Shown one piece after another: positions 14,727 through 22,165 of a stretch of 64,000 bases of DNA. The stretch lies in contig DATHXC010000008.1 of the NCBI GenBank assembly GCA_035459965.1, positions 1 to 64,000 on the forward strand. Reading direction: 5' to 3'. Below the pieces are notes generated by a model. It was not told the origin of the DNA. It saw only the letters and a program-made list of their open reading frames with translations, and did not search any database. Made by a program: the position numbers and the translations under genes. The stretch's first letter is position 1, and each line of letters opens with the position of its first letter. The DNA is from DATHXC01 sp035459965. Lineage in GTDB: Bacteria > Pseudomonadota > Gammaproteobacteria > Burkholderiales > Methylophilaceae.

Positions 14727-15938
14727 ATGTCGGCTGATGAGAAGTCAAATACGCTGTGGAGTGAGCTACAGGCCGAACTCGACCAGCGCGCAAGTGCCGG
14801 GCTGACACGCCGTCGGCGCTTGCTGCAAAGTGCGCAATCCGCGCATATCAGCGTAGACGGTCAAGATGTACTCTCATTTTGCAGTAATGATTACTTGGGC
14901 CTAGCGAATCATCCTGCCCTGATTTCTGCCATGCAAAATGGTGCTGCAAAGTCTGGGGCAGGTGCTGGTGCTTCGCACCTCATCACTGGCCATCATCAAT
15001 ATCACCATGATGCAGAGCAGGCACTGGCCGATTTTGTCGGTCTTCCAGCTGCGTTGTTGTACTCCACTGGATACATGGCGAATATGGGTGTGGTGACCGC
15101 ATTGATGGGGCGTGATGATGCGATTTTTGCCGATAAGCTCAACCATGCCTCACTGAATGATGCCGCCGTGTTATCACGCGCAACCTTGCATCGCTATGCG
15201 CATAATGATCTGGTCGCGCTCGAAGGCTTGCTGCAAAAGAGTGATGCCAAACGTAAATTGATCGTGGTAGATGCTGTGTTCAGCATGGATGGTGACCTAG
15301 CTCCAGTGCCAGAATTATTGAGCCTGTGCGAGCAATATGATGCCTATCTGTACCTGGATGATGCCCATGGATTTGGTGTGTTGGGTGAGCATGGGCAAGG
15401 TGTGCTTAACCACTTTTCAGCGCAAATTCATAACCATCATGCTGTCGCAAACCGTGTTATTTACATGGCGACTTTAGGCAAAGCCGCAGGCGTTTCTGGC
15501 GCATTTGTCGCTGGTACTTCGGTGCTGATTGATTACCTAGTACAGAATTCCCGCACCTATATTTACACCACGGCTACTCCGCCAGCTATCTCGGCTGCGC
15601 TCATCGAGTCGGTAAAAATAATCCAGAAAGATGACTTCCGTCGCGCACATTTGCAGCACTTGATCTGCATGCTCAAGACCAGACTGCAGCTACGTCATTG
15701 GCGGTTTGATGAATCGGCCACAGCCATCCAGCCTTTAATTGTAGGTAGCAATGAAGACGCATTGGCGTTAAGTGAGCGCCTGCTCACACAAGGCATATTG
15801 GTGCCTGCGATACGCCCGCCCACAGTGCCCAAAGGCACGGCAAGACTGCGTATTTCATTATCTGCTGCCCATAGTGAAGCTGATGTATTGCAATTGATTG
15901 ATGCGCTACACGCAGCTGAAAAAGAGATGCACGCATGA
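14727..15938 (+). CDS. bioF: 8-amino-7-oxononanoate synthase BioF
   Basis: This PLP-dependent alpha-oxoamine synthase joins pimeloyl-ACP (or -CoA) and L-alanine. It has about 403 residues. The substrate and PLP signature is FCSNDYLGLANHP, the PLP aspartate lies in DDAHGFGVLG, and the Schiff-base lysine is in the ATLGKAAGVSGAF stretch. ATG 14727 is the first good start. The frame stays open to a TTG inside bioB, which would add 12 residues of no conserved character. Its stop overlaps the bioH start (ATGA). Confidence 0.95.
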   Translation: MSADEKSNTLWSELQAELDQRASAGLTRRRRLLQSAQSAHISVDGQDVLSFCSNDYLGLANHPALISAMQNGAAKSGAGAGASHLITGHHQYHHDAEQALADFVGLPAALLYSTGYMANMGVVTALMGRDDAIFADKLNHASLNDAAVLSRATLHRYAHNDLVALEGLLQKSDAKRKLIVVDAVFSMDGDLAPVPELLSLCEQYDAYLYLDDAHGFGVLGEHGQGVLNHFSAQIHNHHAVANRVIYMATLGKAAGVSGAFVAGTSVLIDYLVQNSRTYIYTTATPPAISAALIESVKIIQKDDFRRAHLQHLICMLKTRLQLRHWRFDESATAIQPLIVGSNEDALALSERLLTQGILVPAIRPPTVPKGTARLRISLSAAHSEADVLQLIDALHAAEKEMHA

Positions 15939-16729
15939 GCCTGCATCTGGAAATTCACGGCACGGGCAAGTCACTGTTGTTGATTCATGGCTGGGGGATG
16001 CATGGTGGAGTATGGCAGCCTATCCTGGATCAGTTAGTGCCGGATTTTTCTGTTCATGTGGTTGATTTGCCCGGCATGGGTTTCAGCCAATCTGATAGTG
16101 CAGGTGACTTAAAAGTCATGGCCGACCAAGTTTTGGCAACCTTGCCAGCAGGGCTTAAAGAGTTGAATGTCTGTGGTTGGTCGTTAGGTGGACAGGTCGC
16201 CATGCAAATGGCCGTGCAGCAACCTGACCTGATTAAAAGGCTGGTGCTGATCGGTACTACCCCAAAATTCGTGAATGCGGATGACTGGCAGCTTGGCATG
16301 GATGCCAATATTTTTAAGCAGTTCGCACAGAATATCAATGACGATTACCAGGCGACGCTCATGAAGTTCCTGTCCCTGCAATGCATGCGTGCACCGGATG
16401 CGCGGCATATCATCAAGCAGCTGCGCGAAAGTTTTGCCCAGCGGCCAGTGCCATCATTAGATGCTTTGCAAAATGCGCTCGATATCCTGCTTGCCAGCGA
16501 TCTGAGGCAACAAGTCAAGCAAGTAAGCCAGCCTACAGTTGTTATACATGGTGACCGTGACAGCCTTGCGCCTGTTAATGTCGCCAGATGGCTGGCAGCG
16601 CAGTTGCCATCCGCGCAATTACTCGAAATTTCCGGTGCCTCCCACGCGCCATTTCTCTCTCATACAGCCGATTTTGTGCAGGCATTGCATGCATTCCTGC
16701 AGCCACAAATGGCAGAAATTCACTCCTGA
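15935..16729 (+). CDS. bioH: Pimeloyl-ACP methyl ester esterase BioH
   Basis: This 264-residue alpha/beta hydrolase releases pimeloyl-ACP from its methyl ester, ending the BioC/BioH route. The oxyanion region is LLIHGWGMHGGVW, the nucleophile Ser is in GWSLGG, the Asp in HGDRDSLAP and the His in SGASHAPF. The ATGA overlap with bioF and the 2-bp gap to bioC place it firmly in the operon. Its presence together with bioC shows that this organism makes the pimeloyl moiety by the E. coli route. Confidence 0.95.
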   Translation: MSLHLEIHGTGKSLLLIHGWGMHGGVWQPILDQLVPDFSVHVVDLPGMGFSQSDSAGDLKVMADQVLATLPAGLKELNVCGWSLGGQVAMQMAVQQPDLIKRLVLIGTTPKFVNADDWQLGMDANIFKQFAQNINDDYQATLMKFLSLQCMRAPDARHIIKQLRESFAQRPVPSLDALQNALDILLASDLRQQVKQVSQPTVVIHGDRDSLAPVNVARWLAAQLPSAQLLEISGASHAPFLSHTADFVQALHAFLQPQMAEIHS

Positions 16730-16731
16730 TA

Positions 16732-17604
16732 ATGGATCAATACTGGATAGACAAGGCGCGGGTTAAAGCCTCATTTGACCGCGCTGCTACAAGTTACGAT
16801 GCAGCGGCGGTGCTGCAACGCGAGGTGCGCGAACGTATGCTGAGTCGCCTTGAATTTGTAAAACTTGCCCCGCAAGCCATACTGGATGCGGGTTGTGGCA
16901 CAGGCCATGCCAGCCAGGCGCTCGCCAGGCGCTTCACAAAAAGTCGCATAGTGTCGCTGGATATTGCGATGGGCATGTTGAAGGAAACACGCACGAACCA
17001 GCCGGCGTTGAAACGCTTCTTGGGTCTTGGCAGGCAATCCTTGGTTGCTGGCGATATTGAGCAGCTGCCGCTGGCTGATAGCAGTGTAGAGTTGGTGTGG
17101 TCCAATCTCGCGGTACAGTGGTGCAATGACTTGGATGCGGCTTTCAGTGAAACACATCGCGTACTTAAGCCCGGCGGCCTGTTCTCGTTTAGTACCTTCG
17201 GGCCAGATACATTGAAAGAGCTGCGAGCCGCCACCAGCGCGGACCCCGAGCATGTACACGTCAGCCGCTTTATTGATATGCATGACATTGGCGATGCGCT
17301 GGTGCGCGCCGGCTACTCCGCGCCAGTGCTCGATGTTGAGCGTTTTGTGCTGACCTACGATGATGTGCTGGCCGTGATGCACGACCTTAAAGCGATTGGC
17401 GCCCATAATGCAGCAGATGGCCGTAGTCGTGGCTTACAGGGTAAGGGCTTCCTGCAGAAGCTGACCGATAATTACGAAAAATATAGAAAAGAAGATAAAT
17501 TGCCTGCTACGTTTGAGGTGGTTTACGCGCATGCTTGGAAGCCTGAATCCAAGCCGCAAATGCTGGATGGCGCCATTCCCGTCACTTTTCACGCACGCAA
17601 ATGA
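16732..17604 (+). CDS. bioC: Malonyl-ACP O-methyltransferase BioC
   Basis: This SAM-dependent methyltransferase starts the pimeloyl pathway by methylating malonyl-ACP. It has 290 residues from ATG 16732, which lies just after the bioH stop. The frame is open further upstream inside bioH, but the conserved N terminus (KARVKASFDRAATSYDAAA) begins here. Motif I is ILDAGCGTGHAS, and SNLAVQWCNDL is the typical BioC motif. The last ATG of the frame overlaps the start of bioD (ATGA). Confidence 0.95.
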   Translation: MDQYWIDKARVKASFDRAATSYDAAAVLQREVRERMLSRLEFVKLAPQAILDAGCGTGHASQALARRFTKSRIVSLDIAMGMLKETRTNQPALKRFLGLGRQSLVAGDIEQLPLADSSVELVWSNLAVQWCNDLDAAFSETHRVLKPGGLFSFSTFGPDTLKELRAATSADPEHVHVSRFIDMHDIGDALVRAGYSAPVLDVERFVLTYDDVLAVMHDLKAIGAHNAADGRSRGLQGKGFLQKLTDNYEKYRKEDKLPATFEVVYAHAWKPESKPQMLDGAIPVTFHARK

Positions 17605-18278
17605 AACAGGCTTATTTCATCACAGGTACTGATACTGGTGTCGGCAAAACGCTGATTTCCAGCGCACTAGTCTATCGGTTTGCCAGCCAGGGTTTGAAAG
17701 CGCTGGGAATGAAGCCGGTATCGGCAGGTTGTGAGCTGGATCCGCTTACAGGCCAACTGTTATCGGAAGATGTTGCTTCGCTCATCGCCGCGAGCAATGT
17801 CGATGCGCCACTGAACCTAATCAATCCCTATGCCTTTGCGCCCGCCATCGCCCCGCATATCGCTGCAGCGCAATCTGGCGTAATGATTTCTCTGGATGAG
17901 ATTACTGAAGCATTTCAGCAATTAACAAATCTGGCTGATGTCGTGATTGTCGAAGGCGTGGGTGGTTTCTGTGTCCCTTTAAATACAGAGCTTGATACCG
18001 CAGATCTGGCGCAGCAACTGAACCTGCCGGTCATCATGGTGGTAGGCATGCGGCTGGGTTGTATCAACCATGCACTGCTGACCATGCAGGCCATCAAGGG
18101 CCGCGGTTTAAGCCTGGTGGGCTGGGTCGCCAATCAGGTCGATCCTCACATGACAGCCTACGCAGAGAATCTGGATGCGCTACACCAGCGTATACCAGCA
18201 CCATGCCTTGGGGTGTTGCCGTGGTTGGAACGGGCAGATGTGAAACAAGCGGTGACTTTCCTTAAATTGCCAGATTGA
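17601..18278 (+). CDS. bioD: Dethiobiotin synthetase BioD
   Basis: This ATP-dependent carboxylase of 225 residues closes the ureido ring of dethiobiotin. The P-loop GTDTGVGKT is at residues 8-16, KPVSAGC follows, and EGVGGFCVPL is the second conserved loop. It is the last gene of the bio operon and converges on nadD, with 25 bp between the stops. bioA is not in this window. Confidence 0.96.
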   Translation: MKQAYFITGTDTGVGKTLISSALVYRFASQGLKALGMKPVSAGCELDPLTGQLLSEDVASLIAASNVDAPLNLINPYAFAPAIAPHIAAAQSGVMISLDEITEAFQQLTNLADVVIVEGVGGFCVPLNTELDTADLAQQLNLPVIMVVGMRLGCINHALLTMQAIKGRGLSLVGWVANQVDPHMTAYAENLDALHQRIPAPCLGVLPWLERADVKQAVTFLKLPD

Positions 18279-18303
18279 GTTTCCCAATCGCAAAGATTAA
18301 TCC

Positions 18304-18948
18304 CTAGCGATAGAGCTGATGCTGGTCAATATACTCAATCACACTATCCGGCATCAAATAGCGTGCACTGGCACTGGATTTGAACTGTTCACGGATGTAG
18401 GTCGCCGAAATATCCAGCGCAGTAATATGTTGCAACCAGATTTCCCCTGAGGTTTGCTGCGCCAACTCATTTATATTCTGGGCCTGGTGCTTAGCGAACA
18501 CATTCTGCAATGGTTCTTGCATATTGCGCTTATCCGGCGCGCTGTGTGGCCGATGCGCGACCACAATATGGCACAGCTTGAGAATCTCCTGCCAGCGATG
18601 CCAGCTGGGTAAGCCAAAAAATGCATCGCTACCAAGTAGTAAGTGTAAAGACGATTCAGAGCCTGTTTCTTCACGCAGTAAGGTGAGGGTGTCGATAGTG
18701 TAAGAAGCGCCGTCACGCTCCAGTTCACAAGTGTCCAGTTTAAAGAGTGGGTTGTCTGCAATCGCCAGTTTCACCATCGCAGCTCTATGTTGAGCTGATG
18801 ATGCTGGCTGCTTACGATGGGGAGGCGTTGCCGCGGGAATAAAACGCACCTCATCCAGCTGCAAGGCATCACTCAATTCCTGCGCCATGCGCAAATGGCC
18901 AAAATGGATAGGGTCGAACGTGCCACCCATCACGCCAATCATGCGCAT
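18304..18948 (-). CDS. nadD: Nicotinate-nucleotide adenylyltransferase NadD
   Basis: This 214-residue enzyme makes deamido-NAD from nicotinate mononucleotide and ATP. The nucleotidyltransferase motif is GGTFDPIHFGHLRMA near the N terminus, and the second motif is ISATYIREQ near the C terminus. It sits 9 bp downstream of proA in the conserved proA-nadD order and is probably co-transcribed with it. Confidence 0.96.
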   Translation of the reverse strand: MRMIGVMGGTFDPIHFGHLRMAQELSDALQLDEVRFIPAATPPHRKQPASSAQHRAAMVKLAIADNPLFKLDTCELERDGASYTIDTLTLLREETGSESSLHLLLGSDAFFGLPSWHRWQEILKLCHIVVAHRPHSAPDKRNMQEPLQNVFAKHQAQNINELAQQTSGEIWLQHITALDISATYIREQFKSSASARYLMPDSVIEYIDQHQLYR

Positions 18949-18957
18949 ACCCTTTAA

Positions 18958-20214
18958 CTAAGACCTGACTTGGCCATCACCGAGTACGATGTATTTCAGC
19001 GAAGTCAGACCATCCAGGCCTACCGGCCCGCGAGCATGCAGCTTGTCGGTGGAGATGCCGATCTCGGCGCCTAATCCATATTCAAAGCCGTCCGCAAAGC
19101 GGGTGGAGGCATTGACAATCACTGAGCTGGAATCCACCTCGCGCAGGAAGCGACGTGCCTTGGTGTAGTTTTCGGTGACGATGGCTTCGGTATGTTGCGA
19201 CGAGTGCTGGTTGATATGCGCGATTGCTTCATCTACTCCAGCCACTACCTTGACCGAAATAATCGCGGCCAGGTACTCGGTGTAATAGTCTTCTTCAGTG
19301 GCAGGCTTGGCCTCTTTAACAAAGGCCAGTGTTTCTGCGCAGCCACGAATTTCAATGCCATTGGCAATGAGCATCTCCGCAAGTACTGGCAACGCAATAC
19401 TCGCAATACTGCGTGCAACCAGTAATGATTCCGCTGTATTGCAAGTGCCCAGGCGCTGCGCTTTGGAGTTCTGCAGGATGCGTACCGCTTTGTCCATATC
19501 CGCTTCGTCATCCACATATACATGGCAATTGCCGTCAAGGTGTTTAATTACGGGGATACGCGCTTCATTGGAGACACGCTCGATCAGCCCTTTGCCACCA
19601 CGTGGCACGATGACATCGACATAGTCTTTCATGGTGATGAGTTCACCCACGGCCGCACGGTCCGTCGTTTCCACGACCTGCACGGCAGCAGCTGGCAGGC
19701 CAGCAGCTGCAAGACCCTCCTGCACAATGGCGGCCAGCGCCTGGTTGCAATGGATAGCCTCTGAGCCGCCGCGCAAAATAGCTGCGTTGCCGGATTTAAT
19801 GCAGAGCCCGGCTGCATCCACCGTTACATTGGGGCGCGCTTCGTAAATGATGCCGATCACGCCGAGTGGTACGCGCATTTTGCCAACCTGGATACCGGTT
19901 GGGCGGTATTTCAGCTCACTGATTTCGCCGATAGGGTCGGTGAGCTTGGCAATCTGCTCCAGGCCATCGACCATGGTGGCAATAGATTTTTCGCTTAACG
20001 CCAGCCTGTCGAGCATGGCTGCATCCAGTCCGCTGGCCTTGGCCGCATCCAGATCCTGCTGGTTGGCTGCCAGCAGCTTGGCCTTGTCACGCCGGATGGC
20101 ATTGGCAATCGTGATGAGCGCCAGGTTCTTGGCATTGGTGTCTGCCCTAGCCATCGCGCGCGAAGCTGCACGGGCATTCTGGCCGACTTGCTGCATGTAA
20201 GCTTTGATATCCAT
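18958..20214 (-). CDS. proA: Gamma-glutamyl phosphate reductase ProA
   Basis: This 418-residue NADPH-dependent reductase of proline synthesis makes glutamate 5-semialdehyde. The catalytic cysteine lies in RLGTCNTAESLLV, and the family signature with DNCHVYVDDEAD-type residues (HLDGNCHVYVD) precedes it. Length and order with nadD are as expected for beta- and gammaproteobacteria. proB is not in the window. Confidence 0.96.
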   Translation of the reverse strand: MDIKAYMQQVGQNARAASRAMARADTNAKNLALITIANAIRRDKAKLLAANQQDLDAAKASGLDAAMLDRLALSEKSIATMVDGLEQIAKLTDPIGEISELKYRPTGIQVGKMRVPLGVIGIIYEARPNVTVDAAGLCIKSGNAAILRGGSEAIHCNQALAAIVQEGLAAAGLPAAAVQVVETTDRAAVGELITMKDYVDVIVPRGGKGLIERVSNEARIPVIKHLDGNCHVYVDDEADMDKAVRILQNSKAQRLGTCNTAESLLVARSIASIALPVLAEMLIANGIEIRGCAETLAFVKEAKPATEEDYYTEYLAAIISVKVVAGVDEAIAHINQHSSQHTEAIVTENYTKARRFLREVDSSSVIVNASTRFADGFEYGLGAEIGISTDKLHARGPVGLDGLTSLKYIVLGDGQVRS

Positions 20215-20255
20215 ATTGGTGCTTTATGTTAGATGTGCTTTAGTTTTTTTAATCA

Positions 20256-20588
20256 TTAATGCTTGCGTTTTTTGGTCCTGAAAGCCACTTCAAATGAGCG
20301 TTTTGCCCAGATAGCTGCAGCTTCAGCATCTTCATATATTTCTTCCGGCGCAAGATAATAAGACATTTTTACCAGCTTGTCGCCGCGGCTATAATTAAAA
20401 GGCTCTAACCCTTTAGCCTCAAAGTAATGCGCAGTGGTGGAATCGGCTTTCAGGTAAAGCATGTCATCCGCAACCAGACCAAACATGACGCCATCATGAT
20501 ACAGGCCATAGCCACCGAACATCTTGCGTGGATGGATAGTTCCAAAGCGTGCAAACACTTCTTTCAAGTACTCGACGAATTCAGACAT
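20256..20588 (-). CDS. TfoX/Sxy N-terminal-domain protein
   Basis: This 110-residue protein consists of the TfoX/Sxy N-terminal domain only (HPRKMFGGYGLYHDGVMFGLV ... MSYYLAPEE). Full TfoX/Sxy activates competence genes with CRP in gammaproteobacteria. The C-terminal domain is absent here, as in many short family members whose function is unclear. ATG 20588 is used rather than the preceding TTG because GGAG precedes it. It lies between holA and proA in the same direction. Confidence 0.85.
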   Translation of the reverse strand: MSEFVEYLKEVFARFGTIHPRKMFGGYGLYHDGVMFGLVADDMLYLKADSTTAHYFEAKGLEPFNYSRGDKLVKMSYYLAPEEIYEDAEAAAIWAKRSFEVAFRTKKRKH

Positions 20589-20610
20589 CAAGACTCCTTA
20601 AATGGGCGCC

Positions 20611-21645
20611 TTAAGTTGATCTTTTTACAGCACTCCGGCCGCCGACTTTTGCCAATCCAAAGCACAGCCGCGATATTTCCAGCCATGCATCGCCATGCAT
20701 CACACCCTTGGCGGTTTTGTCGATATCTGCCAGTTTCTGTAACGCGGCCTGTAACTGACGAAGGCTCAAACGGCTTACTGCACGCTTGGCAAGGGCTTGC
20801 CGATCACCAAACAGTTTGGCCTGCTGCATGGCACTGGCCAGGTTTTCGCCACGCGCTTCAGCCTGCTTGATCTTGACTAATGGCTTGATCGCCCACAACA
20901 GCGGATTCATTACCGCTACAGCTTGCGCGCCTTCATCCTGCAGACCTTGCAGGATACGCACAGTGCGTTCAGTGTCGCCGGATAATACTGCCTCACCCAG
21001 TTGGAACGCGTCATAGCGTGATACGTTCAATACCGCTTCACGCACATGGTTCGCAGCGATGACACCTTCAGGGTATAGGAGACCCAGCTTTTGTATTTCC
21101 TGGTGAGCGGCCAGCAGGTTGCCTTCTACCTGGTGCGCGATAAATTCGAGTGTTTCAGTATCGGTAGACTGTTTTTGCAGTGCCAGACGTTTGGCGATCC
21201 ATTGCGGTAGTTGTGCTGCGTCAACCTCTTGCAAACTGAGGAAAACGCTGGCTTGTTCTAACGCCATATACCAACCGCTTTTCTGGTCTCGCCAGTCTAT
21301 GGCTGGCAGAATGATCACCACCACAGTATCCTGCATGGCCTGCACCGCAAGTGTCTGCAGTGCCTTGCTACCTTCTATGCCGGGCTTGCCGGAAGGGATG
21401 CTGATCTCCAGCAGACGCTGGCTGGCGAATAGAGACATGGATTGACCGAAAGCGGCGATCTGTTGCCAGTTGAAGTTGCGTTCGACGATCAGGCTGGTGC
21501 GTTCATCAAAGCCCGATTTACGTGCAGCTGCGCGGATGGCATCCATGCTTTCGCGCTGTGCCAGCGGCTCATCACCAGTCAGTACATACAGTGGTTTTAG
21601 GCCTTGTTCAAGATGCTGTGGCAGCTGTTGTAGTGACAGGCGCAT
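20611..21645 (-). CDS. holA: DNA polymerase III delta subunit HolA
   Basis: This 344-residue clamp-loader subunit opens the beta sliding clamp. The N-terminal LRLSLQQLPQHL and VLTGDEPLAQRE pattern and the downstream AAA+-like fold without a working Walker A are typical. The gene follows lptE with a 5-bp gap in the common leuS-lptE-holA order. The C-terminal region (LSLRQLQAALQKLADIDKTAKG) matches the family end. Confidence 0.93.
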   Translation of the reverse strand: MRLSLQQLPQHLEQGLKPLYVLTGDEPLAQRESMDAIRAAARKSGFDERTSLIVERNFNWQQIAAFGQSMSLFASQRLLEISIPSGKPGIEGSKALQTLAVQAMQDTVVVIILPAIDWRDQKSGWYMALEQASVFLSLQEVDAAQLPQWIAKRLALQKQSTDTETLEFIAHQVEGNLLAAHQEIQKLGLLYPEGVIAANHVREAVLNVSRYDAFQLGEAVLSGDTERTVRILQGLQDEGAQAVAVMNPLLWAIKPLVKIKQAEARGENLASAMQQAKLFGDRQALAKRAVSRLSLRQLQAALQKLADIDKTAKGVMHGDAWLEISRLCFGLAKVGGRSAVKRST

Positions 21646-21650
21646 GCCGT

Positions 21651-22160
21651 TTATTTATCAGCCGCTTTTTTGGGTTTTTGCACAATCAGGCGCCGCATGA
21701 TTTCGCGTACTGCATCGTCCTTCATGTCCTGATACAAACGTTTTTCTTCGAACGATTTAGCAAGAATCTCACTATCGTCATAGGAGAAATCACGACGGCC
21801 GCTCACGGTCTGTACTTCACCCCATAGCTCGCTGCTTGGGTCACGCAGACGGAAATTGACTTTATAAAGCAGTTCGAACTCTCGTACCACACCGACTCTG
21901 CCACTTAGCGAGAGAATGCGTTTTTCAGTGCCTTCATTCATCATTTCCAGCATCAACTCTGCTTTTTCCGGGTCATTGACGATGGTCACGCCATTGACGG
22001 CCAATGACTTTTTTAATGGCTTGGTGATGCTTAATGTCGGGCCTTGGATGTATAGATTATGGAAGGCAAGGTCAGCGAGTCCACGCAGCTCGAAACCGCA
22101 GGCCGCGAGCGAGATCGCAAGCATTAGAACAGAAAGTCTGGCGAAGCTAAAAAATCGCAT
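21651..22160 (-). CDS. lptE: LPS-assembly lipoprotein LptE
   Basis: This 169-residue outer-membrane lipoprotein plugs the LptD barrel during LPS export. A signal peptide ends in the lipobox ISLAAC, followed by GFELRG, typical of LptE/RlpB. The rest is a mixed alpha/beta domain, with a charged tail. It lies between leuS (5-bp gap) and holA. Its partner lptD is at 28749-31454. Confidence 0.93.
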   Translation of the reverse strand: MRFFSFARLSVLMLAISLAACGFELRGLADLAFHNLYIQGPTLSITKPLKKSLAVNGVTIVNDPEKAELMLEMMNEGTEKRILSLSGRVGVVREFELLYKVNFRLRDPSSELWGEVQTVSGRRDFSYDDSEILAKSFEEKRLYQDMKDDAVREIMRRLIVQKPKKAADK

Positions 22161-22165
22161 GAATG